From Palleniella muris (lineage in GTDB: Bacteria > Bacteroidota > Bacteroidia > Bacteroidales > Bacteroidaceae), in contig NZ_SRZC01000008.1 of assembly GCF_004792655.1 (NCBI RefSeq), forward strand, positions 1 through 64,000: a stretch of DNA of 64,000 nucleotides, in the 5' to 3' direction. The translations under genes and the position numbers were made by a program. Shown piece after piece: positions 34,343-43,961 of this stretch (positions are counted from its first letter, which is position 1; each line of letters begins with the position of its first letter). The notes beneath the pieces are model-generated. The model was not told where the DNA came from, did not search any database, and was given only the letters and a program-made list of their open reading frames with translations.

Positions 34343-34978
34343 TCATTGTTTTTTACCGAACATCAATAATTTCGCACAAGACAAGAAACGCGCCTCTGTA
34401 CATACATATCTGCCACTCTTGTCCACAACAGTGTCAAACAGTACTTTTCCGTCATAGTCAGCAAGGACATTGCGGATATGTTCTGCTGAGCCGATGCCTA
34501 TCCCGAGGAGCTTGATGAGTGCTTCCTTCTTTGTCCAAAGGACGGTGAACAGCAGGTCTGTCTCAGCAGAAGGGCGTGGCACAGATGTGTCCGGAGAGGA
34601 ATAATGGATATGATGAAACTCATCGTCCGACAGGGTGCACTCCGCCAGAAAACGCTTGTAGCGCCCTACCCTCTCAATGTCTACTCCGACCGGGGCATCA
34701 TCGACAGCACACGCCACAGCACAATGGCAGTGGGAAAGGTTGAAATGCAGTTCCGGATGTCCCTTTATCGACGGCTTCCCATGCTCTCCGATGACAAACT
34801 CCAAGTCACGTATTCCGGTCATTTCCTGCAGCAGGCGGAATGCCATTACCGATTCCCTGCGCCCTGTCATGTGCTTGTAGCGCAGGGCTTCCTGCCGCCG
34901 CCACTGTGGCAACAGTGCCATTTCGGCTATAAGAGTATCCTCGCTTACCGTCTCTATATTGTCGTTTATTCTCAGCAA
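34343..34978 (-). CDS. 4'-phosphopantetheinyl transferase
   Basis: 211 aa Sfp/Gsp-type enzyme that transfers phosphopantetheine from CoA to a carrier-protein serine. Conserved sites: GEHGKPSIKGHPELHFNLSH (with the substrate-contact region), VGVDIERVGRYKR (Mg2+ Asp and Glu) and FTVLWTKKEALIKLLGIGIG (Trp-x-x-Lys-Glu with the third metal Glu). The fatty-acid AcpS function or a secondary pathway are both possible; no NRPS/PKS genes are nearby. It lies 24 bp downstream of rsmA on the same strand. Confidence 0.88.
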   Translation of the reverse strand: MLRINDNIETVSEDTLIAEMALLPQWRRQEALRYKHMTGRRESVMAFRLLQEMTGIRDLEFVIGEHGKPSIKGHPELHFNLSHCHCAVACAVDDAPVGVDIERVGRYKRFLAECTLSDDEFHHIHYSSPDTSVPRPSAETDLLFTVLWTKKEALIKLLGIGIGSAEHIRNVLADYDGKVLFDTVVDKSGRYVCTEARFLSCAKLLMFGKKQ

Positions 34979-35002
34979 TGCCTTTCGTTCGCTTTTACAA
35001 GG

Positions 35003-35812
35003 TTAGTCTTTCGCAACGGCTTCAAGCTCTGCCTTTACAAGGTTTGTCAGTTCGACAAACTGCCGGACAGTCAGTTGCTCAGGACGTTTTGTCATTATCT
35101 CATTTGTAAAGAACTCCTGCCGTGCCTGCTGCTCTCCATTGAAAATCTGCTTCAGGGAGACGCGCAGCATCTTCCGGCGCTGGTTGAATACCGTCTTCAC
35201 GACACGCTTGAAGAGCACTTCGTCACATCCAAGGTCGGTAACTCCGTTGCGTGTCATGCGTATGACTGCCGACTTGACCTTTGGCGGTGGATTGAAAACC
35301 GTCTCATCGACAGTGAACAGATACTCCGTGTCATACCATGCCTGAATGAGAACGGAAAGGATGCCATAGGCTTTTGTGCCCGGTTCTGACGCTATACGCA
35401 AGGCGACCTCACGCTGTATCATACCTGTGCAACAAGGTATCAAATCCTTATTGTCAAGCATTTTGAAGAAAATCTGTGATGATATGTCATAAGGATAGTT
35501 GCCCGTCAGCACGAACTGTTCGCCTCCAAACACCTCTTTAAGGTCCATACGAAGGAAGTCGCCACTGATAATCTGTGGCTGAAAGTCTGACCAACGCTCA
35601 TTAAGATATGCCACACTCTCCTTGTCTATCTCCACAACCTTGAACGGACGCGGCTTCTCTTTCAGGTATTGTGTCATCACACCCATGCCCGGCCCTATCT
35701 CAAGTACAGGCAGCTCCGGGCATGCATCCACGGTGTCAGCTATGCGTCGCGCAATCCCGAGGTCTGTCAGGAAGTGCTGTCCGAGTTGTTTTTTCGCTCT
35801 TACTTGCTTCAT
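35003..35812 (-). CDS. rsmA: 16S rRNA dimethyladenosine transferase
   Basis: Dimethylates A1518 and A1519 of 16S rRNA (KsgA). 269 aa. Motifs: KKQLGQHFLTDLGIARRI, the SAM-binding PVLEIGPGMGVMTQYL, EIDKESVAYL, ISGDFLRMDL and the catalytic GNYPYDISSQIFFK. The start codon overlaps the aroB stop (ATGA), implying coupled translation. Confidence 0.95.
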   Translation of the reverse strand: MKQVRAKKQLGQHFLTDLGIARRIADTVDACPELPVLEIGPGMGVMTQYLKEKPRPFKVVEIDKESVAYLNERWSDFQPQIISGDFLRMDLKEVFGGEQFVLTGNYPYDISSQIFFKMLDNKDLIPCCTGMIQREVALRIASEPGTKAYGILSVLIQAWYDTEYLFTVDETVFNPPPKVKSAVIRMTRNGVTDLGCDEVLFKRVVKTVFNQRRKMLRVSLKQIFNGEQQARQEFFTNEIMTKRPEQLTVRQFVELTNLVKAELEAVAKD

Positions 35813-36924
35813 CAGTTTTCTCTGTAAAAGTCAAACGCCTCAAAGATTTCCTCCTTGGTGGCAGTCTGGTTGATTTCTATTCCTCCTATGTCGGAAAGGA
35901 GTGTAAAGTTGATTGTACCGGCGGTGTTCTTCTTGTCGTGGGTCATCAGTTCAAACAAGGTCTCGTAATCATCACAGGAAATCATCATTTTGCCATAATA
36001 ATCATTGATGAACCGCACTGTGCTGCGCATGATATCCTGCGGGAAACCGGTCTTGACACATGACAGCCACAGTTCGCAGACCATACCATAAGCAACTGCA
36101 TAGCCATGCGGGACAGGGCTGACGCTGCTGTTTTGCTTGCCGTCAAGACGTTTTCCGCAAGCCATACCGAAACTTTCAAAAGCATGCCCCACTGTATGTC
36201 CGAAGTTCAGTGCCTTGCGCAGACCGTGTTCCAAGGGGTCGATCTCCACGATATGTTCCTTCACCTGCACCGATTCCGCTACCATGCGCTGAAGCTGCTG
36301 AAGGTCAGGAGCCGCAATGTCAAAGTCCATAAGTTCCGCCCACATACGCTTCCGGGAATGAGAAGAGTCATCACCGGAGGTGCATATCAGCCCGTGTTTC
36401 AGCATCTCTGCATAGCCTGAACGCATCTCAACGTTGCTGAGCGTGTCGAGAAACTGTGTGTCAAGAATAACAACATCGGCAGTGTTGAACACTCCAATCT
36501 CATTCTTCAACCCTCCAAAATTTATGCCAGTCTTGCCTCCTACCGATGCATCGACAAGCGAAAGGAGTGTTGTCGGGATGTTCACGAAGTGTATTCCACG
36601 CTTGAAAGTCGACGCGGCAAAGCCACCAAGGTCTGTCACCATTCCGCCACCGATATTAATCATCATGGAGTGGCGTGTCGCCCCACCCTTCTGCAACGCT
36701 TCCCAAACACCGGCGATAGCGTCAAGATTCTTGTTGGAATCACCTGCCTTTATCACAATAAGACCGGCATCTTTCAGGCATTCGAACGCCTTTACTTTCG
36801 GAAAGCACACCTCCGCCGTGGTCGCATCGCACAGCAGAAACAGGCGGTCAGGACAAACCGCCTTGATGACATCGTCAAGATGCTGTTCCAAAGATGTCGA
36901 AATTATAACCTTTTGTTTCATCAT
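35812..36924 (-). CDS. aroB: 3-dehydroquinate synthase
   Basis: Second step of the shikimate pathway, NAD+ and divalent-metal dependent. 370 aa. NAD-binding INIGGGMVTDLGGFAASTFK, KTGINFGGLKNEIG with the substrate Lys, a metal-site Glu in MLKHGLICT-flanked sequence and the His pair in LNFGHTVGHAFES. Length is normal. One unit with rsmA and the PPTase gene downstream. Confidence 0.93.
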   Translation of the reverse strand: MMKQKVIISTSLEQHLDDVIKAVCPDRLFLLCDATTAEVCFPKVKAFECLKDAGLIVIKAGDSNKNLDAIAGVWEALQKGGATRHSMMINIGGGMVTDLGGFAASTFKRGIHFVNIPTTLLSLVDASVGGKTGINFGGLKNEIGVFNTADVVILDTQFLDTLSNVEMRSGYAEMLKHGLICTSGDDSSHSRKRMWAELMDFDIAAPDLQQLQRMVAESVQVKEHIVEIDPLEHGLRKALNFGHTVGHAFESFGMACGKRLDGKQNSSVSPVPHGYAVAYGMVCELWLSCVKTGFPQDIMRSTVRFINDYYGKMMISCDDYETLFELMTHDKKNTAGTINFTLLSDIGGIEINQTATKEEIFEAFDFYREN

Positions 36925-36989
36925 TCTCTTGTTTCCTAATAATGTTTATTGCTGTCATTGTTCTACACACAGCACGGACAACGCACATC

Positions 36990-39239
36990 TCAGAACGGAT
37001 AACCGACACCGAAATGGAACGCGAAATCGCGCGACAAATCGGGATAGAGGATTGGATAGTGCTCACTCCGCTTTGTATATACCGGATTGACAGCTTTCAT
37101 TCCGCAGTCAAAACGCAGGATGAAATATCCGAAATTCAGACGCACACCGACTCCGTAAGCGACAGCAAGCTGCTTGTAGAACTCATTGAACTTGAATTGT
37201 CCTCCCGGTTGGTTCTCATACTCGCGTATTGTCCAGATGTTGCCGACATCGATGAACGCCGCACCATACAGCTTCCAGAACAGGAAAGTGCGATACTCCA
37301 TGTTCAAATCCAGCTTTATGTCGCCCGTCTGGTTTATGAAGTCTATGCGCCCGTCACTGCCTCCGTATTTGCCGGGTCCGAGACCACGGACAGCCCATCC
37401 TCTAACGGAATTGGCTCCACCTGAGAAATATCGTTTCTCGAACGGCAGTATCTTGGAGTTGCCGTATGGGTAGGCAATGCCCAATCTGCCATGAAACACA
37501 AGTTCGGAACCGGGAGAGAGCTTCATTATGTGTGTCGCATCAAAGTCTCCCTTGACATATTGCGCATACGCGATATTGAACAATGTATACTGTCCGTCAT
37601 TGTTTTTGCCGAAATTCAAAGCACTCGCAAAGCCATTGAGGATGTTTCCCGCCGTCTCGACATTGAGCTTGAACGCGTTGGTTCCGTTATTGTATGACAG
37701 TCCGAAGCCTATCTTCATTATGAACAGGTCCTCGTAATTATAACGCAAGATAGCATTACGGTTGTCGTCGGAGTCCAGATAATCCTCCTTGAATGTCTCT
37801 GAAATCCATGGCATATAGACATAGTTCAGGTCTATCATGTCCAGCTTGTAACTGGTATGGTGGTTAGGTTCCGACCATTTGTAGCCCCATGATGTGGAGA
37901 ACACACGGCGGTGGAACTCAGGGCGGTTCTGCAGGTTATAAGCTACACTCAGTTCGCTTGTGGACTGTATGTTGCGCTTGAACGAATTGGAGATGAAAGG
38001 TGCTATGAACCTCGGGAACTGCACTTTGGATTCCAGTCCGTACTCCACATAGTTCTTGTCATTATAGCCTTCCAGCTGTGTTATTGCCTCATAAGCACCA
38101 CGAAGCTGCATGGAGAAGGTCTCCGAACCATGGAAAAGATTCCTGTTGGAATATGTCAGGGACACCGCTGCGCCAAGGTCTCCGGCAGTGTTCGTGCCTT
38201 CCGGCTGCACAGAGATGGAGTTTGGCTTGCGTGAAGAAAGCTGTATGTCGCAGTCAAGTCCATACTTCACAGGCGCGGACACATCTGCATCCGTCTGCAC
38301 AATGTCATCTTCTGCCACCTGATTATCATCCCCTGCTATTGAATCGGGAAGTGTTTTCAAAGTGTCGTTGACCTCATTGAACCGGATGTTTGTGTAGCGC
38401 AGAGCCTGCAGGCGTGAGAAACGCCGGTAAGTTCCTTGCAATGCCGACGCGCTGAACGGTTCGCCCTCACGCAATTCCGTGCTAATGTCCAGCACACTGT
38501 TACGCAAAACGACCTTCTCATCCCCACCACCTGGAAGATAGTTTATCTTGCGTACCGTGTAACATGGATGCGGTTCTTCCTTCGCATTGTTATTGGCACG
38601 GTAAGGAAGGAGCAGCAACGTCAGGTCAACGGTATTCTTTCCTTTGACAGTGTCTGCCTCAAAGCGTATGAATTCCTTATTGAACTTATAGTATCCGCGG
38701 TCTTGCAGGAACCCGGAAATCAAGGAACGCTCAGTGTTAAGGTCTGCCACACTGAACTGTTTGCCTTGTCTGATCACCCTGTCTTCCTCCGGAAGTTCAC
38801 GTAAAAGTGTGTCTATGCGCGCATCACGGATATCATATTTTATGTCATCCACGACATACGGCTCATTCGGATGAAGGAAATAAATCACCTCACACTTAGG
38901 ATTCCTCTTGCCGGCAGTCTTCGGACGCACCACAACAGATGACCTGACATCGGCATGAAGATAGCCCTGATTGGCAAGAGCCGTGACAAGGTCCTCGCAT
39001 GTCAGGCGTGTCTTCACCGAGTCATAAGCATGATGCAGACGCTTTCCGTTCTCCAAGCCCGGAAGCTGGCGCACATAGTTACGCATCATCTGCGTATCTA
39101 TGTTGGGATTATCAGTAACAACACGGACTTTCTTTATCTCCATTTCTCCCTCTGCAAAGCGTTCTTTCGTGGAACAGCTTATAAGAAAAACGGAAATAAA
39201 GAAAGCCTGTGAAAGTTTGTATATATGTGTCTTTATCAC
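36990..39239 (-). CDS. Second lipoprotein Omp85-family outer-membrane protein (BamA/TamA-like)
   Basis: 749 aa. Lipoprotein signal ending LISC (Cys22), POTRA-like repeats (KKVRVVTDNPNI, VDDIKYDIRDARIDTLLREL), then an Omp85 barrel with FSGGANSVRGWAVRGLGPGKYGG (partial quote) and a C-terminus at FGVGYPF. It differs from tamL in domain length and has no adjacent tamB. It lies 65 bp upstream of aroB on the same strand. Possible roles: paralogous TamL or a BamA-like helper; the true BamA is usually not lipidated. Confidence 0.85.
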   Translation of the reverse strand: MIKTHIYKLSQAFFISVFLISCSTKERFAEGEMEIKKVRVVTDNPNIDTQMMRNYVRQLPGLENGKRLHHAYDSVKTRLTCEDLVTALANQGYLHADVRSSVVVRPKTAGKRNPKCEVIYFLHPNEPYVVDDIKYDIRDARIDTLLRELPEEDRVIRQGKQFSVADLNTERSLISGFLQDRGYYKFNKEFIRFEADTVKGKNTVDLTLLLLPYRANNNAKEEPHPCYTVRKINYLPGGGDEKVVLRNSVLDISTELREGEPFSASALQGTYRRFSRLQALRYTNIRFNEVNDTLKTLPDSIAGDDNQVAEDDIVQTDADVSAPVKYGLDCDIQLSSRKPNSISVQPEGTNTAGDLGAAVSLTYSNRNLFHGSETFSMQLRGAYEAITQLEGYNDKNYVEYGLESKVQFPRFIAPFISNSFKRNIQSTSELSVAYNLQNRPEFHRRVFSTSWGYKWSEPNHHTSYKLDMIDLNYVYMPWISETFKEDYLDSDDNRNAILRYNYEDLFIMKIGFGLSYNNGTNAFKLNVETAGNILNGFASALNFGKNNDGQYTLFNIAYAQYVKGDFDATHIMKLSPGSELVFHGRLGIAYPYGNSKILPFEKRYFSGGANSVRGWAVRGLGPGKYGGSDGRIDFINQTGDIKLDLNMEYRTFLFWKLYGAAFIDVGNIWTIREYENQPGGQFKFNEFYKQLAVAYGVGVRLNFGYFILRFDCGMKAVNPVYTKRSEHYPILYPDLSRDFAFHFGVGYPF

Positions 39240-39302
39240 TTAGTTATCAGCACGGGGAAAGTTCATTCATACAGCCTGCCCCGTTCAACACATTGTTTTA
39301 CC

Positions 39303-40373
39303 TTATTTTGTTATCACCGCCTTAGAGCGGATTTCATACTTCACGCCCTTTGAAGCCTTAGGCTTCTTGAACGTGCCGTCAAGCACCAAGACTATCGCCT
39401 GCTTTCCTGCCGGAATGGCTTTGACAGCCTCCTCTATGGTAAAGAAATTGCCACGTCCTTCCTCCGACACAACATAGTCATAGTGACGGACATGCTCCTT
39501 CAAAGCTGGGACAGCCTCTCCTATGGCGTCAGCAAGGCGGTTTGCCACGACACGGGCACCATATATATTATAATGTGTGTTGTCCTTCCTGCCTTTAGGT
39601 ATGCTTGCAACCTCACCGGGCTTAAGCCACATGTGCAGTTTGCGTGAGCCTTCCACACCATACTCTGTCTCTATCCAGTGCGTTATGCGGTTGGCATCGA
39701 CAAAAGGCACGTTGAGCCGCTTTGCAACAAGATAAGGAGCAGCGGTATAATCACCATCCTCTGTATAGTGTGTTGCCACAAGATACTCGGTGTTGACCTC
39801 TTCCTCACTGTACTTAACATCACGCAACGCCTCATCATCGGCAGCACCTTTCTTCTCAGCGGCTGACAATTCCGCTGTTTTTTCTGCATCAGTCTTCTTC
39901 AGACGTGCATCAAAGAAGAGTCTGCGCTCCACACAGTTGAAAAGAACAGGTATGCCGCCCTTCTCACGTGTCTCACGAACATAACGTTCGAGGTTAGCGT
40001 CAAACGACGTTCCCGGTTTGGCAAAGCGTTTCGACTTGCCCGGGATGTCATGCTTCTCGTCATTATGCCCGAACTGTATGAACACATAATCGCCCGGCTT
40101 TATCTTGTCCATGACCTTCTGCCACAAGCCTTCATCCCTGAAAGAGCGTGACGATCTGCCGTTGCGTGCATGGTTATCGACAACTATGTCTTCAGAGAAA
40201 CATCCTTGAAGCATCATGCCCCAGCCACGCTCGGGAGAGCCTTTTGATATGTCTTTCTCCGCTGCCGTGGAGTCACCGATGATGAACACTGTCGTCTGAC
40301 GCTTTGACGAGGAGACAAGCAGCGTAAGGCACACTGCAAGGAGTATGCTGCAAATGAATTTCATCTTTCTCAT
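39303..40373 (-). CDS. Rhamnogalacturonan acetylesterase-like SGNH hydrolase with truncated pectinesterase-like tail
   Basis: 356 aa with a signal peptide (MRKMKFICSILLAVCLTLLVSS). CE12-type SGNH motifs: block I IGDSTAAEKD (nucleophile Ser), block II around NGRSSRSFRDEG (oxyanion), block III FGHNDEKHD, and the Asp/His pair in KDNTHYNIYGARVV. It would remove acetyl groups from rhamnogalacturonan. After the esterase ends (about residue 285), the last 60 residues read VVSEEGRGNFFTIEEAVKAI followed by GKQAIVLVLDGTFKK, which resembles the first strands of a CE8 pectin methylesterase beta-helix and then stops. So a CE12-CE8 fusion may have lost most of its second domain. Confidence 0.85.
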   Translation of the reverse strand: MRKMKFICSILLAVCLTLLVSSSKRQTTVFIIGDSTAAEKDISKGSPERGWGMMLQGCFSEDIVVDNHARNGRSSRSFRDEGLWQKVMDKIKPGDYVFIQFGHNDEKHDIPGKSKRFAKPGTSFDANLERYVRETREKGGIPVLFNCVERRLFFDARLKKTDAEKTAELSAAEKKGAADDEALRDVKYSEEEVNTEYLVATHYTEDGDYTAAPYLVAKRLNVPFVDANRITHWIETEYGVEGSRKLHMWLKPGEVASIPKGRKDNTHYNIYGARVVANRLADAIGEAVPALKEHVRHYDYVVSEEGRGNFFTIEEAVKAIPAGKQAIVLVLDGTFKKPKASKGVKYEIRSKAVITK

Positions 40374-40458
40374 TTCATTTATATTTTCAAGCTATAACGT
40401 TATCTTACAAGCCTTTATCACAACGACCAGAGAATACGGCTCAAGACTCGTACCACGA

Positions 40459-41826
40459 TCAGCATGTGCCTGAAATTGCAGCAATGAGTTCCTCAGGAGT
40501 TACGAGTGACTGCTCGCCTGTTGTCATATTCTTCAATGTCAGCTTGCCTTCCGCAATCTCATTCTCGCCGGCAAGGGCAACGAAAGGTATATGCTTGGCG
40601 TTGGCGTATGACATCTGCTTCTTCATCTTCACACTGTCAGGAAACACCTCCGTACGGATTCCTGCCTTCCTTGCTGACGCTGCAACAGGCAGACAGTAAG
40701 CAGTCTCCTTCTCTCCAAAGTTGATAAAGAGAAGCTGTGTTGTGTTGACAGCCTCCTTTGGATAAAGATCCAACTGGTTCAGGACATCATAAATGCGGTC
40801 AGCACCAAATGAGATGCCCACACCGGACAAGCCAGGCATGCCGAAGATTCCTGTCAGGTTGTCATAACGACCGCCACCTGTGATTGAGCCTATCTGCACA
40901 TCAAGTGCCTTCACCTCAAAGATTGCGCCGGTGTAGTAGTTAAGTCCGCGTGCAAGAGTGAGGTCGAGCTGTATCTCGTTGTTAAGCGAACCTTTCAGGC
41001 TGTCAAGGATAAACTGCGTCTCCTCAACACCTTTCAGTCCGGTCTCGCTTGTCGCAAGCACCTCACGGATGACATTGAGCTTGTCATCATTGGTGCCCTC
41101 GAGTTTGATTATCGGCTGCAGTTTCTCTATTGCCTCCTCAGAAATGCCATCCTTGCGCAACTCATCGTTGACAGCGTCAAGTCCTATCTTGTCGAGCTTG
41201 TCGATAGCGACAGTGATGTCTACAATCTTCTCTGCCTCACCAATCACCTCGGCAATACCGGTCAGAATCTTACGGTTGTTGATTTTTATCTGCACACGGA
41301 CACCGAACTTTGTGAACACAGTGTCAACAATCTGCATAAGCTCCACCTCGTTGAGCAATGAGTCTGAACCCACAACATCAGCATCACACTGGTAAAACTC
41401 ACGATAGCGTCCCTTCTGAGGACGGTCGGCACGCCACACCGGCTGTATCTGATAGCGTTTAAAAGGCATCTGAAGTTCCTCACGATGCTGCACGACATAG
41501 CGTGCGAAAGGCACTGTAAGGTCGTAGCGGAGTCCTTTCTCGCAGAACTTTGCCGCCAGTTTCAGCGTGCTTGTCTCTGCCACTTCCTCGGCTGTCATGC
41601 CATGGAGGAAATCGCCGGAATTAAGAATCTTGAAGAGAAGTTTGTCGCCTTCCTCGCCATATTTGCCCATAAGCGTGGACAGATTCTCCATGGCAGGAGT
41701 CTCTATCTGCTGAAAGCCGTAGAGCGCATAGACATCCTTTATAGTATTGAAGATATAGTTGCGCTTCGCCATTTCCATTGGTCCGAAATCGCGAGTGCCT
41801 TTTGGTATGCTTGGTTTCTGTGCCAT
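40459..41826 (-). CDS. hisS: Histidyl-tRNA synthetase
   Basis: Class II aminoacyl-tRNA synthetase, 455 aa. Motif 1 near [17 protein letters not shown], motif 2 [20 protein letters not shown] leading to REFYQCD, the histidine-specific [15 protein letters not shown], and motif 3 with [14 protein letters not shown]-terminal anticodon-binding domain with [13 protein letters not shown]. It starts 24 bp after purA on the same strand, so purA-hisS may be one unit. Confidence 0.96.
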   Translation of the reverse strand: MAQKPSIPKGTRDFGPMEMAKRNYIFNTIKDVYALYGFQQIETPAMENLSTLMGKYGEEGDKLLFKILNSGDFLHGMTAEEVAETSTLKLAAKFCEKGLRYDLTVPFARYVVQHREELQMPFKRYQIQPVWRADRPQKGRYREFYQCDADVVGSDSLLNEVELMQIVDTVFTKFGVRVQIKINNRKILTGIAEVIGEAEKIVDITVAIDKLDKIGLDAVNDELRKDGISEEAIEKLQPIIKLEGTNDDKLNVIREVLATSETGLKGVEETQFILDSLKGSLNNEIQLDLTLARGLNYYTGAIFEVKALDVQIGSITGGGRYDNLTGIFGMPGLSGVGISFGADRIYDVLNQLDLYPKEAVNTTQLLFINFGEKETAYCLPVAASARKAGIRTEVFPDSVKMKKQMSYANAKHIPFVALAGENEIAEGKLTLKNMTTGEQSLVTPEELIAAISGTC

Positions 41827-41850
41827 AATCTTACTTTTGCTTCTTCAGGA

Positions 41851-43131
41851 TTACTTGCGGACAATGGTCTGTGCGCGGTCAGGACCAATGGAGATGACAG
41901 TGATAGGTGTCTCCAGCTCTTTTTCAAGGAATGCTACGTAGTCCTTGAACTGCTGAGGGAACTCGTCCTCTGATGTGAACTGCGTCATATCGGTCTGCCA
42001 TCCCGGAAGCTCTGTATATATAGGTTCGATGCCCTTCTCTATGTTATAAGGGAAATCGCGTGTTTCCTCACCATTCACCTTGTATGCCGTACAAGCCTTG
42101 ATTGTAGGGAATGTGTCAAGCACATCCGACTTCATCATGATAAGCTGTGTAACACCATTGACCATGATTGAGTAGCGCAATGCCACAAGGTCTATCCATC
42201 CGCAACGGCGCTCACGGCCTGTCACAGCTCCATACTCATGACCGATGTCACGCATCTTCTGACCTGTCTCGTCAAAAAGCTCTGTCGGGAACGGTCCTGC
42301 GCCTACTCTTGTACAGTAAGCCTTCATGATTCCAAACACCTCACCTATCTTGTTAGGACCAACACCGAGACCGGTACATGCTCCCGCACAGATAGTGTTG
42401 GAAGAAGTCACAAACGGATAAGAGCCGAAATCCACGTCAAGCATAGTGCCCTGAGCACCCTCTGCAAGGATTGTCTTGCCTGCCTTAAGAGCCTTGCCGA
42501 CAGTGTGCTCGGAATCAACGATATGGAACAGTTTGATGTACTCTATACCCTCCATCCACACTTTCTCTGTCTCTGCCAGCTGCGCCTCATCATATTTGAA
42601 ACCGATAGACTCCAGTATCTGTATGTGGCGTGCCTTGTGAGCAGCATATTTCTCAGCGAAACCGTCAAGAATGTCACCTACACGCAAACCGTTGCGTGAA
42701 GTTTTGTCTGTATATGTAGGACCGATGCCCTTTCCGGTGGTGCCAACCTTGTCCTTGCCCTTCAGCGATTCGTAAGCCGCATCAAGAATACGATGGGTAG
42801 GCATGATAAGGTGTGCTTTCTTTGAAATGTAGAGACGCTCCTTCAGGTCATGGCCGCTCTTCTCAAGTTCTTTAGCCTCACCCATGAAAAGATCCGGCGC
42901 AAGAACCACGCCATTGCCTATGATGTTGACCTTTCCACCCTGGAAAATGCCGGAAGGAATAGAACGGAGGACATACTTCTGTCCCTCAAACTCCAATGTA
43001 TGTCCGGCGTTAGGACCACCCTGGAAACGTGCAACAACATCATACTTCGGTGTGAGAACGTCAACGACCTTACCCTTACCTTCATCGCCCCACTGCAGAC
43101 CGAGCAGGACATCGATTTTTCCTGAATTCAT
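41851..43131 (-). CDS. purA: Adenylosuccinate synthase
   Basis: GTP-dependent conversion of IMP and aspartate to adenylosuccinate. 426 aa from ATG 43131 (MNSGKIDVLLG). Catalytic GLQWGDEGKGKVVD, the P-loop-like region, GPNAGHT (catalytic His), TTGKGIGPTYTDKTSRNGLR, AEGAQGTMLDVDFGSYPFVT (split by quote) and GRERRCGWIDLVAL. A Bacteroidetes -7 motif lies at 43200-43207. Confidence 0.96.
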   Translation of the reverse strand: MNSGKIDVLLGLQWGDEGKGKVVDVLTPKYDVVARFQGGPNAGHTLEFEGQKYVLRSIPSGIFQGGKVNIIGNGVVLAPDLFMGEAKELEKSGHDLKERLYISKKAHLIMPTHRILDAAYESLKGKDKVGTTGKGIGPTYTDKTSRNGLRVGDILDGFAEKYAAHKARHIQILESIGFKYDEAQLAETEKVWMEGIEYIKLFHIVDSEHTVGKALKAGKTILAEGAQGTMLDVDFGSYPFVTSSNTICAGACTGLGVGPNKIGEVFGIMKAYCTRVGAGPFPTELFDETGQKMRDIGHEYGAVTGRERRCGWIDLVALRYSIMVNGVTQLIMMKSDVLDTFPTIKACTAYKVNGEETRDFPYNIEKGIEPIYTELPGWQTDMTQFTSEDEFPQQFKDYVAFLEKELETPITVISIGPDRAQTIVRK

Positions 43132-43199
43132 AACTTTATAGTATTGTTTTGTTTTTATTCCTCTTTCATGACCTTGTACCAACGGCACATAATCCGCTA

Positions 43200-43207
43200 C
43201 AAAAGTA
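43200..43207 (-). promoter_or_regulatory. Promoter -7 element for purA
   Basis: TACTTTTG on the minus strand, about 70 bp before the purA start. Confidence 0.55.
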
Positions 43208-43300
43208 GCAAAAAAAAACGAGACAAAAGAAAATCCGCCTCGAATATTTATATTTTTTATGGATGTCCTGTAAAATCTTTAGGCGTATGAGGAACATTAC

Positions 43301-43948
43301 TCACTCGTCCACCTCACATCGCCATAGCTTGCCGCCACGGATTTCGATGTCCATCTCTATGTTTTCCTTATAGGAATACTCGGGGATGTACAGCATGAAC
43401 GGTGCGACACGACCGGCAAGAAGCGCAATGTTGCGCAGCCCGATATTGCTCTCACAGGTTGCACCGAGGATTACCTCCTTGCCTTTCTGCTGTGCATCAC
43501 AGATTCTTTCGATAGCTCCCGTTATGCCACCGTCAAGCATCGGGCGGACAAGGAGGCTGTCTTCCGGCACTTCGGAGACAACAGGGATTCCCATTTCGCT
43601 ATGGGCGAAAGGTGTGTCGTAAAGCAACGGATTCTTCTGATAGTCAAACATTGCCGACTCCAAAGCGAACAGCAGTGCAGGACAAGGACGCAGGAACGCC
43701 GTGTGGTCATCACTGCGCAAAGCCTTATCCACCAGTCCGGCAATGACTTGCATCATGCCTTCCGCATCGATTTTGCCGGCGGGCATGTCGAAAGTCTCGG
43801 GCGTCACAAGGCATTCGCCTATACCGATTCTGTCGCTTCCCTCGTCAACGATTGAGATGACAGCAAACAGTCGTTCTCTGTTTTCGTCATGTCCCGAACA
43901 GGAAGAACCGTTCAACACTAAGGTCTTTGGTCTGATATTTATCTGCAT
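43301..43948 (-). CDS. MenC-like (enolase superfamily) protein lacking the catalytic barrel core
   Basis: 215 aa from ATG 43948 (MQINIRPKTLVLNG). Residues to about 130 match the capping domain of o-succinylbenzoate synthase MenC: RIGIGECLVTPETFD, CPALLFALESAMFDY and LLYDTPFAHSEMGIPV. The next residues (LLVRPMLDGGITGAIERICD, VILGATCESNIGLRNIALLA) match the last barrel strands. The 130-150 residues between them, which in MenC carry the catalytic Lys of KxK, the metal-binding Asp, Glu and Asp/Glu, and the second Lys, are absent, with no frame break. It cannot be a normal OSBS. It could be a decayed but still open gene or a repurposed binding protein. It starts 13 bp after the porin stop on the same strand. 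Confidence 0.7.
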   Translation of the reverse strand: MQINIRPKTLVLNGSSCSGHDENRERLFAVISIVDEGSDRIGIGECLVTPETFDMPAGKIDAEGMMQVIAGLVDKALRSDDHTAFLRPCPALLFALESAMFDYQKNPLLYDTPFAHSEMGIPVVSEVPEDSLLVRPMLDGGITGAIERICDAQQKGKEVILGATCESNIGLRNIALLAGRVAPFMLYIPEYSYKENIEMDIEIRGGKLWRCEVDE

Positions 43949-43961
43949 AACACTATGTTTT

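Noticed and set aside
34227..34457. ORF between tatA and the PPTase gene
   Set aside because: It overlaps the 3' end of the PPTase gene antisense and shows no motif.
43131..43188. Longer purA start
   Set aside because: The family begins right before the GDEGKGK motif; the extension (MPLVQGHERG...) has no counterpart.
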